NCBI RefSeq assembly: GCF_005116445.1
Contig: NZ_SWBQ01000006.1
Coordinates: 62,001-126,000 of the forward strand
Reading direction: 5' to 3'
DNA: 64,000 nucleotides
Source of the DNA: Pedobacter frigoris
GTDB lineage: Bacteria; Bacteroidota; Bacteroidia; Sphingobacteriales; Sphingobacteriaceae
The position numbers were made by a program, and so were the translations under genes. The notes under the pieces were generated by a model that did no database searches, was not told the origin of the DNA, and worked only from the letters and a program-made list of their open reading frames with translations. Shown here piece after piece: positions 43,134-50,458 of this stretch (position 1 is its first letter; each line of letters begins with the position of its first letter).

Positions 43134-45049
43134 TTACCTTCTAATTCCATGATATCCGATGCCAATTCCTCCCATGTATTCTGAGCAGCATCAAGTTCAT
43201 GTTTCGCTGTCAGGTACTTTTTATTGGCATCTGCCAACTTACCGGCATCTGAATATACGGATTCATCTGCAATTTCTGCTTCTATGTTCTTGACATTAGT
43301 TTCCAAAGCAGTAATATCCGCTTCAATCTTCTTTAATTGGTCATTCAACTTTTTAAGTTGCTGCTGAGTATTAGGTGCAGGTTTTTCTTTTTCTTCAACC
43401 TTTGGCTTCACTTCTTTATCTGGCCTTACGGGAATGCTGGATGGCTTTGCAGGTGGTCTTTTGCTGTTCCATTCTTCGTATTCCGCATAAGTTCCCGGAT
43501 ATTCCTTAATGTCTTGATCTTCAATAAACCAGATCTTATTCGCCACATTATCCAGGAAATACCTGTCGTGGGATACAGAAATGAAAGTTCCCTCATATTG
43601 CTGCAACGCCTGGATCAGGATGTTCACCGACTGGATGTCCAGGTGATTCGTAGGTTCATCCAGAATCAGGAAGTTTGAGTCTGTAGTCAGGGATTTTGCC
43701 AATGCTACCCTTGATTTTTCACCTCCTGAAAGTACACGGATCTTTTTGAATACATCGTCTCCGGTAAACAGGAAACAGCCCAATATACCACGTAGTTCTG
43801 TATCAGTGTGTTTAGGTGCAAAAGCCTGTAATTCGCCCAGAATGTTATTGTCCAGATGCAGAGACTCCAGCTGATGCTGAGCAAAGAATGTAGTAGTTAC
43901 ATTATGTCCTGTCTCGCATTTGCCCTGAAAGCCTTCAGTACCTGCGATAATTCTCAATAAAGTAGATTTACCTTTACCATTGGCACCGATTAAAGCGATT
44001 TTATCACCTTTTTCAATTACCCCTTCGGCATTGTGAAGTATGTCTATATTCGGATAGCTTTTTGAAGCTCCTTCAATTCTTACTACGTGACGACCAGATG
44101 GCTTAGAGAATTTAAACTGGAAGTTTACTGTAGGGTTTTCATCATCTACATCTTCTACACGTTCCATTTTATCCAGTGCTTTCATCCTCGACTGAGCCAT
44201 TTTAGCTTTTGATGCTTTGGCTTTAAAACGCTCGATAAGGCGTTCTTCCTGTTTAATCTTGGCTTGCTGGTTTTTAAATTCGCCTTTTTGTATCTCTCCC
44301 CTCAAGGCCTTTTCTTCCAGGTAAAAAGAGTAATTACCTGCATAAGAAGTCAGCTTTCCTTTACGCGATTCTACTGTTTTGTTGACTACTTTGTCCAGGA
44401 AATACCTGTCGTGAGAAACGATTACGATAGCACCTTCAAAGCCTACAAGGTAAGATTCCAGCCATTTGATGGAAGGTAAATCCATGTGGTTGGTGGGCTC
44501 ATCCAGTAAAAGGATATCAGGTGTTTGCAGTAGGATCTTGGCCAGCATGACACGCATACGCCATCCCCCGGAGAAAGTATTCAGTGGCCTTAACTGGTCT
44601 TCTGTACTGAAACCCAGACCTGCCAGAATCTCGTTCGCTCTGTATTCAATATTATAGCCATCCAAAGCTTCAAATTCCTGTTGCTTGTCGCTCAGCTTAT
44701 TTAAAACCTCTTCAGAATAGTCAGTTTCGATTTTCCTTAACAAGTCTTCAATCTCATCGTGTAACTGGTTTTGGCGCTCGAAAGCCTCCATTGCCACATG
44801 TAAAATACTATGATGAGAATCATAAGATAATAAATCCTGGTTCAGGTAACCGATTTTTAAGTCCTTGGACATAGAAATAGTTCCTGACGAAGGGGCGTAT
44901 TCCCCAACAATTATTTTTAGTAAAGTGGATTTTCCGGTTCCATTGGCACCAATCAATCCCACCCTGTCGCCTGGTTTTATATGCCAGTTTGCTTCATCAT
45001 ACAGCGCTCTGGCACCTATTAAGAAAGTTAAGTCGTTTATTGAAATCAT
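43130..45049 (-). CDS. ABC-F family ATP-binding protein
   Basis: 639 residues from ATG 45049; an ATG six codons upstream is in frame. Two ABC domains are complete: GANGTGKST with FSGGWRMRVMLAKILL and LLLDEPTNHMD, then GANGKGKST with LSGGEKSRVALAKSL and LILDEPTNHLD. Between them lies the ABC-F linker (about 240-300, rich in Lys, Gln and Glu). A charged C-terminal coiled coil (about 540-640) resembles Uup-type members. There are no membrane segments, so it acts on ribosomes rather than in transport. A TATTTTTG element (45057-45064, minus strand) lies just eight bases before the ATG. Confidence 0.95.
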   Translation of the reverse strand: MISINDLTFLIGARALYDEANWHIKPGDRVGLIGANGTGKSTLLKIIVGEYAPSSGTISMSKDLKIGYLNQDLLSYDSHHSILHVAMEAFERQNQLHDEIEDLLRKIETDYSEEVLNKLSDKQQEFEALDGYNIEYRANEILAGLGFSTEDQLRPLNTFSGGWRMRVMLAKILLQTPDILLLDEPTNHMDLPSIKWLESYLVGFEGAIVIVSHDRYFLDKVVNKTVESRKGKLTSYAGNYSFYLEEKALRGEIQKGEFKNQQAKIKQEERLIERFKAKASKAKMAQSRMKALDKMERVEDVDDENPTVNFQFKFSKPSGRHVVRIEGASKSYPNIDILHNAEGVIEKGDKIALIGANGKGKSTLLRIIAGTEGFQGKCETGHNVTTTFFAQHQLESLHLDNNILGELQAFAPKHTDTELRGILGCFLFTGDDVFKKIRVLSGGEKSRVALAKSLTTDSNFLILDEPTNHLDIQSVNILIQALQQYEGTFISVSHDRYFLDNVANKIWFIEDQDIKEYPGTYAEYEEWNSKRPPAKPSSIPVRPDKEVKPKVEEKEKPAPNTQQQLKKLNDQLKKIEADITALETNVKNIEAEIADESVYSDAGKLADANKKYLTAKHELDAAQNTWEELASDIMELEGK

Positions 45050-45104
45050 TTGGCTGCAAAAATACAACTTTAAGGGCTATTTTTATTATTAACCATTTGA
45101 GCAT

Positions 45105-45134
45105 CTTGAAATTATTTTGTTATATATATATTTG
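45105..45134 (+). promoter_or_regulatory. Promoter of pyrD
   Basis: CTTG (45105-45108) and TATATTTG (45127-45134) are separated by 18 bp, fitting the Bacteroidota consensus. The element ends four bases before the pyrD ATG, which predicts a leaderless or near-leaderless transcript. Confidence 0.5.
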
Positions 45135-45138
45135 CACC

Positions 45139-46176
45139 ATGTACCGTCTAATTAAGCCAATATTTTTCAAATTCGACCCGGAAAAAGTGCACTATTTTGT
45201 AGTGAAAAGGTTGAAATGGTTTCATGATCACTTTCCATTGGGACAAACCATCCTGCGCGGAAGTTTTGATATCAATATCAAAGGACTGGAACGTGAAGTA
45301 TTTGGGATTAAATTTAAAAACCCGGTAGGTCTTGCCGCGGGATTCGATAAGAACGGAGAATACATAGAAGCTCTGAGTGATCTGGGCTTTGGTTTTATAG
45401 AAGTGGGTACAGTTACGCCTCTGCCTCAGCCGGGAAATGATAAGCCCAGAATGTTCCGTCTGGAAGAAGACAGTGCCATCATCAACAGGATGGGTTTTAA
45501 CAATAAAGGTGTGGATACCCTTGCAGAGCGACTGCGTTTATTGAAATCTAAAAATTCTGATATTGTAATTGGTGGTAATATCGGTAAGAACAAGAATACG
45601 CCAAATGAAGATGCGGTAAGTGATTACATCAAATGTTTTGACAGGCTTTTTGATGTGGTGGATTATTTTGTGGTCAATGTGAGTTCTCCGAATACACCGG
45701 GTTTAAGGGCTTTGCAGGAAAAAGGACCTCTGATGGAACTTTTAAATACTTTACAGCAACGCAATTCTAAAAATAACATTTCAAGACCGATTCTTCTAAA
45801 GATCGCACCTGACCTGACCAATGAGCAATTGGATGATATTGTTGAAATCGTACTTAAAACTGGTATTGCAGGAGTTATTGCTACCAATACCACTATTGAC
45901 AGAAGCAGCCTTTATACCGCGGAGGTTGTAAAAAACGAGGCAGGTGGTTTAAGTGGTAAGCCGTTGACCGTGCGTTCTACCGAAGTGATCCGTTACCTTT
46001 CAGAGAAATCAGGCAAAGCATTTCCTATCATAGGAGTGGGGGGCATTCATTCTCCTCAGGATGCGATCGATAAACTGGAAGCCGGTGCTTCACTAGTTCA
46101 GTTGTATACAGGCTTTATCTATGAAGGGCCGGGCATCATTAAGAGGATCTGCAAAGAACTGGTTAAAACAGTTTAA
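45139..46176 (+). CDS. pyrD: Quinone-dependent dihydroorotate dehydrogenase (class 2)
   Basis: 345 residues. The N-terminal amphipathic helix (YRLIKPIFFKFDPEKVHYFVVKRLKWF) anchors class 2 enzymes to the inner membrane. The FMN barrel shows FKNPVGLAAGFDKNGEYIEALSDLGFGFIEVGTVTPLPQPGN, VVNVSSPNTPGLRALQ with the catalytic Ser of class 2, KIAPDLTNEQL and GVGGIHSPQDAIDKLEAGASLVQLYTG. It oxidises dihydroorotate to orotate in pyrimidine synthesis, passing electrons to quinone. ATG 45139 gives the canonical start; the frame is open further upstream into the divergent ABC-F gene. Confidence 0.97.
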   Translation: MYRLIKPIFFKFDPEKVHYFVVKRLKWFHDHFPLGQTILRGSFDINIKGLEREVFGIKFKNPVGLAAGFDKNGEYIEALSDLGFGFIEVGTVTPLPQPGNDKPRMFRLEEDSAIINRMGFNNKGVDTLAERLRLLKSKNSDIVIGGNIGKNKNTPNEDAVSDYIKCFDRLFDVVDYFVVNVSSPNTPGLRALQEKGPLMELLNTLQQRNSKNNISRPILLKIAPDLTNEQLDDIVEIVLKTGIAGVIATNTTIDRSSLYTAEVVKNEAGGLSGKPLTVRSTEVIRYLSEKSGKAFPIIGVGGIHSPQDAIDKLEAGASLVQLYTGFIYEGPGIIKRICKELVKTV

Positions 46177-46274
46177 TTTTAATTTTCTGACCAGTAAGAG
46201 CTTGCTATCGGGTATGGTCTGCTTCTGCATGCGTTTGTATTGACAGCACAGTCCTGACATTATGAATACGCTAT

Positions 46275-46343
46275 GAGTGCACCTTTTTCTAGGTAAAAGG
46301 TGCACTCACCGTGCACTCATAGTGCACTCATGGTGCACTCAGT
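46275..46343. repeat. Inverted repeat followed by four 11-bp tandem units (GTGCACTCAnn)
   Basis: GAGTGCACCTTTT (46275-46287) and AAAAGGTGCACTC (46295-46307) are perfect 13-bp inverted arms around a 7-nt loop. Overlapping the right arm, four contiguous units start at 46300, 46311, 46322 and 46333: GTGCACTCACC, GTGCACTCATA, GTGCACTCATG and GTGCACTCAGT. The GTGCAC core is itself palindromic. The period of 11 is close to one DNA turn, so sites would lie on the same helix face. Confidence 0.85.
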
Positions 46344-46420
46344 ATAAAGGAGGTTCGATGTTATCTGCAGTCAGGAGTGAATCTGGCACGATTCAATACA
46401 GGCAAATTTAAGGCATAAAA

Positions 46421-46446
46421 AAACACCTCTGCTTGCAGAGGTGTTT
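46421..46446. terminator. Bidirectional intrinsic terminator
   Basis: AAACACCTCTGC and GCAGAGGTGTTT form a perfect 12-bp stem with a TT loop. It is flanked by an A run on the left and a T run on the right, so it can end transcripts from both the pyrD side and the minus-strand small gene. Confidence 0.88.
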
Positions 46447-46468
46447 AATTTTTTTAAGAGATCTTAAC

Positions 46469-46645
46469 TTATGCTTTTGCAGTAAGTTGAGCTAAAATTG
46501 CATTGTTTTTAGCCAATTGATCTTTGGTAGACTGTCTTGAACGGCTACCTAGTTCAATGTTAGTAGCAAGTTTCAAGTTTTTCACATCTAACTTTGCGAA
46601 TGTTTTATTTCTTCTGTCTTTTCTTTTTAATCTGGTAACTGCCAT
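46469..46645 (-). CDS. Small basic conserved protein (58 residues)
   Basis: The frame from ATG 46645 to TAA at 46469 encodes 58 residues. The N-terminus (MAVTRLKRKDRRNKTFAKL) is very rich in Lys and Arg and is followed by LKLATNIELGSRSRQ and an amphipathic helix with KDQLAKNNAILAQL. I recall similar short proteins in other Bacteroidota, so conservation is likely, but no function is known to me. The composition suggests RNA or ribosome binding. It lies between tRNA-Cys and a strong terminator on the same strand, so it may share a transcript with the tRNA. Confidence 0.7.
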   Translation of the reverse strand: MAVTRLKRKDRRNKTFAKLDVKNLKLATNIELGSRSRQSTKDQLAKNNAILAQLTAKA

Positions 46646-46671
46646 GTCTATTTCTTTAATTTATAAAAATC

Positions 46672-46745
46672 TGGAGGTCGAGAGCGGATTCGAACCGCTG
46701 TAGGAGGTTTTGCAGACCTCTGCCTAGCCACTCGGCCACTCGACC
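46672..46745 (-). tRNA. tRNA-Cys (anticodon GCA)
   Basis: On the minus strand the acceptor arms GGTCGAG and CTCGACC pair over 7 bp. The anticodon loop CTGCAAA (anticodon GCA) sits on an AGGT/ACCT stem extended by one pair, and the T arm contains GGTTCGAATCC. The discriminator is U, as usual for tRNA-Cys, and a 3'-CCA is encoded. Length is 74 nt with CCA. Confidence 0.95.
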
Positions 46746-46794
46746 CTGTTAAAATTCAGGCTGCAAAAATAACAATTATATATTATGATCCAAT

Positions 46795-47544
46795 TTATTT
46801 CTGCAAATTTCTATTAATATCTGCACATAATATCGCTGCTGAGATGGCAACATTCAATGACTCAGCGCCTCCAACCCTCGGAATGGTTACCGGATTGGTA
46901 ATTAAATTCATGACTTCATTACTGATTCCCTGACCTTCGTTGCCTAATATCACCAACCCTTCATTGCCCCAATTGGTTTTATACATGCTGTTTCCATTAA
47001 GTACCGCACCAAATATGGGTAGTTTTGTCTGGCTTAAAAGTTCCTGCAGATCCAGGTAAAAAGTATTTACCCTGCTTAGTGAACCCATCGTTGCCTGCAC
47101 TGTTTTTGGGTTATAAACCTCAACCGTGTTATTTGAGCAAATTACATTTTTAAATCCAAACCAGTCAGCAGTACGAATGATAGTGCCCAGATTTCCCGGA
47201 TCCTGGATGCCATCCAGTACCAATGAAAATGAACCTTTTAAAGCGTTTAAATCCAGGACAGCGCTTTTAGGGATATGTACCAGCGCAATAATTCCCTGCG
47301 GTGTTTGTAATGTACTAATCTTATCCAGTTCAGCGTTGTTTACTTCAAATAACTTTATATTTGCAGGCAGACTTGGTAGTAAAGACTGGTATTGAGCCAG
47401 ATAATAAATGCTGTGGATTTGATAAGATGACTGGATAAATTCTACAATAGATTTTATACCTTCGATGATAAATATCCCATTTTCTTTACGGTACTTTTTT
47501 TGATGTAACGATTTTATAAAACTTATCTGAGATTTTGAAAGCAT
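46795..47544 (-). CDS. TrmH/SpoU family RNA 2'-O-methyltransferase
   Basis: 249 residues from ATG 47544. The N-terminal substrate-binding domain (SQISFIKSLHQKKYRKENGIFIIEGIKSIVEFIQSS) precedes the SPOUT domain with its three motifs: LDGIQDPGNLGTIIRTADWFG, LVILGNEGQGIS and IPRVGGAESLNVAISAAILC. This is the layout of RlmB-like enzymes that methylate ribose in rRNA or tRNA; which RNA is not certain. A further in-frame ATG at 47580 would place the start deep in the divergent gene, so 47544 is chosen. The 5' ends of this gene and the next overlap by ten bases. Confidence 0.93.
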   Translation of the reverse strand: MLSKSQISFIKSLHQKKYRKENGIFIIEGIKSIVEFIQSSYQIHSIYYLAQYQSLLPSLPANIKLFEVNNAELDKISTLQTPQGIIALVHIPKSAVLDLNALKGSFSLVLDGIQDPGNLGTIIRTADWFGFKNVICSNNTVEVYNPKTVQATMGSLSRVNTFYLDLQELLSQTKLPIFGAVLNGNSMYKTNWGNEGLVILGNEGQGISNEVMNLITNPVTIPRVGGAESLNVAISAAILCADINRNLQK

Positions 47545-49925
47545 ACTATAATTATAAAAGCAGTGTCCAGTTTGGTGCAATATTACTATTTATTATTGTT
47601 TTTGTCACAGGATGTTCATCAACAAAATATATTGAAGACTACCAGTCGATCGTTAAACATGTAGACATAGACAGTATTGATAAAGCTTTTGAAGAGGAAG
47701 CATACAACTACATCCAGAAAGACATCAGGCCTACTTCTACAATAGGTATTAATGTATTGATATATAACGTGTTTAATACTAAGAATGGTAAATATAAAAC
47801 CAGTGACATTAAGCCCCTGGGGACACCTCCTCCAATCCTGGATAGTGCACTCGTAGAGATTTCAAGAACTCAGATTGAAAAATTCCTAAACAGTAAAGGG
47901 TATTTTAAGGCGAAAGTAAAATCAGATATCAAGGTGAAGAACCAAAGGGCTGATCTTCATTTTAAAGTAGACCCGGGGCCGGTTTTTACTGTCAATAAAA
48001 TCAAATATGAAATAGCTGATCCTAGTGTCAGGGATTTGTATTTGTCCAAAAAGGCAGCTTTCACGCATTTGAAAGAAGGTATGAGGTATGACGATGATTC
48101 GCTGGGCTATGAAAGGGATCAGATCTATCAGGTGATGAAAGAAAATGGTTATTTTGAGTTCGCGCGTCCGTATGTAAAATATGATGTGGATTCTAACCTG
48201 AATGCCAGCAAAGCGAATGTTACCTTATTTATTGATAATCCATTGAATAAGTCGGCCCACCAGCAGTTTACACTTGGAGAGACCAATCTGATCATTGCAC
48301 CTGATGCCGATGGCTTCCCGGACAGCCTGAATATGAATGATAAAGTATTTCGGGGTTTGAGATATACGGATCTTTCAAAAAAGTTTAGACGCAATCCAAT
48401 TGTGAGGTATAACTTCCTTCGTGAATCTGAAATGTATGACATCAGGAATGAGAACCTTACCTACGATCGGATGTATGAACTCAATGTGTTTAAAAATGTT
48501 AAGATAGAATACAATAAAGCACAGGATAGCTCCAATAAAGTATTGCCTGTGATCCAGCTGATCCCTCAAAAGATCATGAGTAACAGGGTAGAAGGAGAAG
48601 TTCCGTTTAATGCGGGAACTGTTGGTTTTACCTTGAGTAATACGTATACAAATAACAATCTTTTCAGAGGAGCGGAACGATTTGATTTTCAGGTGAAGGG
48701 CGGCTTGCAATCGAGGATAGGCCAGGGCAGAGGTTTTTTTAATGACATTTATCAGCGCGACTTCTCAATTAGTGCGAACCTTACCGTTCCCAGGCTGATG
48801 CTGCCTTTAATCACAGCAAGACCCAGCAGAAAAGGGGGGATGCCGCATACGATTTTCTCCAGCAGCTATACGTACGCTCTGCAAAAAGATATTTTTGAAC
48901 GACGCCTATTGCAGACCTCGCTCACTTATGAATTTGTGGAGTCCAAATCAAAATTTCATACCGTTACGCCTTTGAATTTCGAATATCGTTTTGGCGGATT
49001 ACTTATTGATAGTAATTCAACGAATGTTCCGAGTGGCCTGCTCGATGTATATACGCTGTCTCAATTGATTAGAAAAGACCTTACGCTCGGTATTAAATAT
49101 TCGTATTCTCTTAATGCTGACAAGCTCGTGGGAAACAGTGATTTCATCTACTTTAGAGGAAGTTTGGATATGGCTGGGAATCTTTTACAGCTTGTTTCGA
49201 AACTGGGGGGAAGTAAAGGAGCAGAAAATGGTAAGGATGCCAAAATACTTGGATTACCATTTAATCAATATGTAAGACCGGAAGTTGACTTAAGGTGGTA
49301 TAAAAATTTAGGTGGTGAAAAGCAATTTGTGGCCAGGATAAATGCAGGCGTTGGCTATGCATATGGGAATTCAAGTTATATGCAGTTCGAGAAACTATTT
49401 GCTGCGGGCGGATCAAGTGGTGTAAGGGCATGGCAGGCAAGGACACTGGGGCCGGGAAATTACAATAGAGGAGAAAGGCTCCCCGATGAGGCAGTGCGTA
49501 AAGCATTATATGGTCTTGATCAATTGGCGGATATACATATTGAAAGTAATTTGGAGTACCGGTATAAACTGCTCAATAAATTCTTTGGTGCAAAATTGAA
49601 AGGTGCGTTTTTTTTGGATGCCGGTAACGTTTGGAATATAGCCAGTAGTGACGGATTTGAGGAGACCTATTTTAAGCTGGATAAGCTTGGTAGTCAGATC
49701 GCCTTAGGAACTGGTATGGGATTCAGGTATGATGTTCAGTATTTTGTGTTCAGGTTTGACATCGGATTGAAGCTTAAAGATCCTCAGTTCCGGGGCTCAG
49801 AGCAATGGGTGATCAGCAAATTCCTGGGTGGCGGGAAAACATTTAAGGATGAATATTACCTTAAAAATAGCCCTGACAGGTACAGGTTTGTTCAATATAA
49901 TTTTGGTATAGGAATGCCTTTCTAA
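47535..49925 (+). CDS. BamA/TamA family outer membrane protein (lipoprotein)
   Basis: 796 residues from a TTG start; no ATG is available before the lipoprotein signal (VQFGAILLFIIVFVTGC, lipobox VTGC). POTRA-like domains follow (KTSDIKPLGTPPPILDSALVEISRTQIEKFLNSKGYFKAKVK, LHFKVDPGPVFTVNKIKYEI). The C-terminal Omp85 barrel has FAAGGSSGVRAWQARTLGPG, the surface antigen L6 region, and GTGMGFRYDVQYFVFRFDIGLKLKDP near the end, with terminal Phe. It probably inserts proteins or lipids into the outer membrane. It is not the main BamA, given the lipobox and length. Transcription likely starts inside the divergent methyltransferase gene. Confidence 0.88.
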   Translation: MKAYYNYKSSVQFGAILLFIIVFVTGCSSTKYIEDYQSIVKHVDIDSIDKAFEEEAYNYIQKDIRPTSTIGINVLIYNVFNTKNGKYKTSDIKPLGTPPPILDSALVEISRTQIEKFLNSKGYFKAKVKSDIKVKNQRADLHFKVDPGPVFTVNKIKYEIADPSVRDLYLSKKAAFTHLKEGMRYDDDSLGYERDQIYQVMKENGYFEFARPYVKYDVDSNLNASKANVTLFIDNPLNKSAHQQFTLGETNLIIAPDADGFPDSLNMNDKVFRGLRYTDLSKKFRRNPIVRYNFLRESEMYDIRNENLTYDRMYELNVFKNVKIEYNKAQDSSNKVLPVIQLIPQKIMSNRVEGEVPFNAGTVGFTLSNTYTNNNLFRGAERFDFQVKGGLQSRIGQGRGFFNDIYQRDFSISANLTVPRLMLPLITARPSRKGGMPHTIFSSSYTYALQKDIFERRLLQTSLTYEFVESKSKFHTVTPLNFEYRFGGLLIDSNSTNVPSGLLDVYTLSQLIRKDLTLGIKYSYSLNADKLVGNSDFIYFRGSLDMAGNLLQLVSKLGGSKGAENGKDAKILGLPFNQYVRPEVDLRWYKNLGGEKQFVARINAGVGYAYGNSSYMQFEKLFAAGGSSGVRAWQARTLGPGNYNRGERLPDEAVRKALYGLDQLADIHIESNLEYRYKLLNKFFGAKLKGAFFLDAGNVWNIASSDGFEETYFKLDKLGSQIALGTGMGFRYDVQYFVFRFDIGLKLKDPQFRGSEQWVISKFLGGGKTFKDEYYLKNSPDRYRFVQYNFGIGMPF

Positions 49926-50458
49926 AACAGATTTTTTAAACCGTCGAATATACTTTCAAAAAAGGTAGACAGGTTTAATCCGTTACTATGATTGAAGTAG
50001 ATGAATACCAGCATAATTACTACAGCTGCTATGATAAACTTTCGGAATGTAAATGCCAGCAATATAATTGCTGCAGGAAATAATACCAGCCATACGCTGC
50101 TGATGGCATAGGGACTTAAAGTGCCATCCTTTTTATATACGTAGAGCAGTTTACTGTGTGTCCCCTGATCATTTTCATGTTTGATGTATACAAATGCTGA
50201 TTTCTCCAGTTTCATTGGGAGTATGGCTACCCCGTCGTTAAAGGTGAGTGTTTGAGAGAATCCACTTACTGTAAAGGTATAGATTCCATTGATCTGTTCT
50301 AGCGGGTTCTCCGTCGAATCTGCTGCTATGATCGCCAGTTTACTGTTCTTAAGCAGGCTTTCTTTAACAAGAAAATTATTGATATTGGTCTTAGAATTTT
50401 GCGCATATGAGGAAGTGCAGCATATGGAAAGCAAGATCAGCAGATATATTCGTTTCAT
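49922..50458 (-). CDS. Membrane-anchored exported protein of unknown function
   Basis: 178 residues. It has a signal peptide (KRIYLLILLSICCTSSYAQ), a beta-rich region of about 100 residues (LEQINGIYTFTVSGFSQTLTFNDGVAILPMKLEKSAFVYIKHEN) and two closely spaced membrane helices (about 120-158). A short amphipathic tail follows (LSTFFESIFDGLKNLF). No family is recognised. Its ATG overlaps the stop codon of the patatin gene (ATGA), so the two are probably made together. Its own stop overlaps that of the convergent Omp85 gene. Confidence 0.75.
   Translation of the reverse strand: MKRIYLLILLSICCTSSYAQNSKTNINNFLVKESLLKNSKLAIIAADSTENPLEQINGIYTFTVSGFSQTLTFNDGVAILPMKLEKSAFVYIKHENDQGTHSKLLYVYKKDGTLSPYAISSVWLVLFPAAIILLAFTFRKFIIAAVVIMLVFIYFNHSNGLNLSTFFESIFDGLKNLF

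Larger units (their letters stand above)
46177..46468. other. Intergenic region after pyrD
   Basis: A 292-bp gap that contains the GTGCACTCA repeat cluster and a bidirectional terminator. A minus-strand reading frame across the repeats is rejected because its sequence is driven by the repeat and overlaps the pyrD end. Confidence 0.6.

Noticed and set aside
46300..46343. Possible CRISPR array
   Set aside because: The units are 11 bp and contiguous without unique spacers, and no cas gene is present.
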